Shown in pieces: positions 20,048 through 20,237 of a DNA stretch of 20,237 nt (the first letter of the stretch is position 1; each line of letters begins with the position of its first letter). This stretch comes from Desulfobacteraceae bacterium (GTDB taxonomy: Bacteria; Desulfobacterota; Desulfobacteria; Desulfobacterales; Desulfobacteraceae). The stretch covers positions 1 through 20,237 of the forward strand of contig JAABSK010000027.1 of the NCBI GenBank assembly GCA_011390435.1. The letters run 5' to 3'. Made by a program: the position numbers and the translations under genes. The notes below the pieces were generated by a model, which was given only the letters and a program-made list of their open reading frames with translations, was not told the DNA's origin and ran no database searches.

Positions 20048-20237
20048 ATGGCCAAAGTTTTGATGAAAGGAAATGAGGCAATCGGCGAAGCTGCTGTCAG
20101 GGCAGGATGCAAAAATTATTTTGCCTATCCGATTACCCCCCAGTCTGAAGTTGCTGAATATCTGGCAAAACGCCTGCCCGAAGTAAATGGTGTTTTTCTT
20201 CAGGGAGAAAGCGAAGTTGCTGTGGGATATATGATTT
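20048..20237 (+). CDS. 2-oxoacid:ferredoxin oxidoreductase alpha subunit, N-terminal part (cut by window end)
   Basis: The first 63 residues of a PorA/KorA-type alpha subunit. They show the family opening GNEAIGEAAVRAGC, the conserved YPITPQSEVAEYL and the QGESEVA segment that precedes the pyrimidine-binding region. With its partner subunits the enzyme decarboxylates a 2-oxoacid to the acyl-CoA and reduces ferredoxin, a central step in anaerobic carbon metabolism. GAGGA at 20036-20040 is 7 nt before the ATG at 20048. The rest of the gene, and presumably beta and gamma subunits, lies beyond the window. Confidence 0.9.
   Translation, partial: MAKVLMKGNEAIGEAAVRAGCKNYFAYPITPQSEVAEYLAKRLPEVNGVFLQGESEVAVGYMI

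Overview
The window looks like a chromosomal segment of an anaerobic Desulfobacterota bacterium, most likely a Desulfobacteraceae-type sulfate reducer. This is inferred from an hgcAB mercury-methylation pair, a ferredoxin-dependent 2-oxoacid oxidoreductase operon, a likely selenocysteine codon, moderate GC content and several TTG starts. No taxonomic search was possible. I see no tRNA, rRNA, insertion sequence or CRISPR array.

Layout. 1-389 is the tail of an ABC exporter. 526-885 is a PilZ (c-di-GMP receptor) gene behind a clear sigma70 promoter, followed by a secreted cysteine-containing protein of unknown function (956-1504) behind a near-consensus sigma54 promoter. 1674-8379 is a tight exopolysaccharide (EPS) operon: outer-membrane beta-barrel, Wza-like export protein, Wzc-like polysaccharide co-polymerase/tyrosine kinase, and an O-antigen-ligase/polymerase-like membrane protein with a TPR tail. 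Converging on it are a SurA/EpsD-like foldase, a HAMP-only membrane protein and a secreted HExxH metallopeptidase (10277 down to 8369), preceded by a small HAD phosphatase.

10836-14208 holds housekeeping genes: a TPR-SPOR envelope protein, a divergent YchF-like protein with a degenerate nucleotide site, a YheT-type hydrolase and a YhbY RNA-binding protein. 14460-16194 is the most striking part: a small MxCxxC heavy-metal-binding protein, HgcA (corrinoid mercury methyltransferase) and HgcB (its ferredoxin partner). HgcB contains an in-frame UGA just where I recall the family having a conserved cysteine. The frame continues beyond it to the expected C-terminal Cys-Cys, and a hairpin with an AGGUCU apical loop lies 17 nt after the UGA, very like the E. 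coli fdhF SECIS. I read this as a selenocysteine-containing HgcB.

The right end has a phosphofructokinase with a mixed ATP/PPi signature, a cold-shock protein with a structured leader, a DRE-TIM acyltransferase of unknown specificity, and the start of a 2-oxoacid:ferredoxin oxidoreductase operon (P-loop ATPase, ferredoxin subunit, alpha subunit) that runs off the window. No gene-free stretch exceeds 300 bases.
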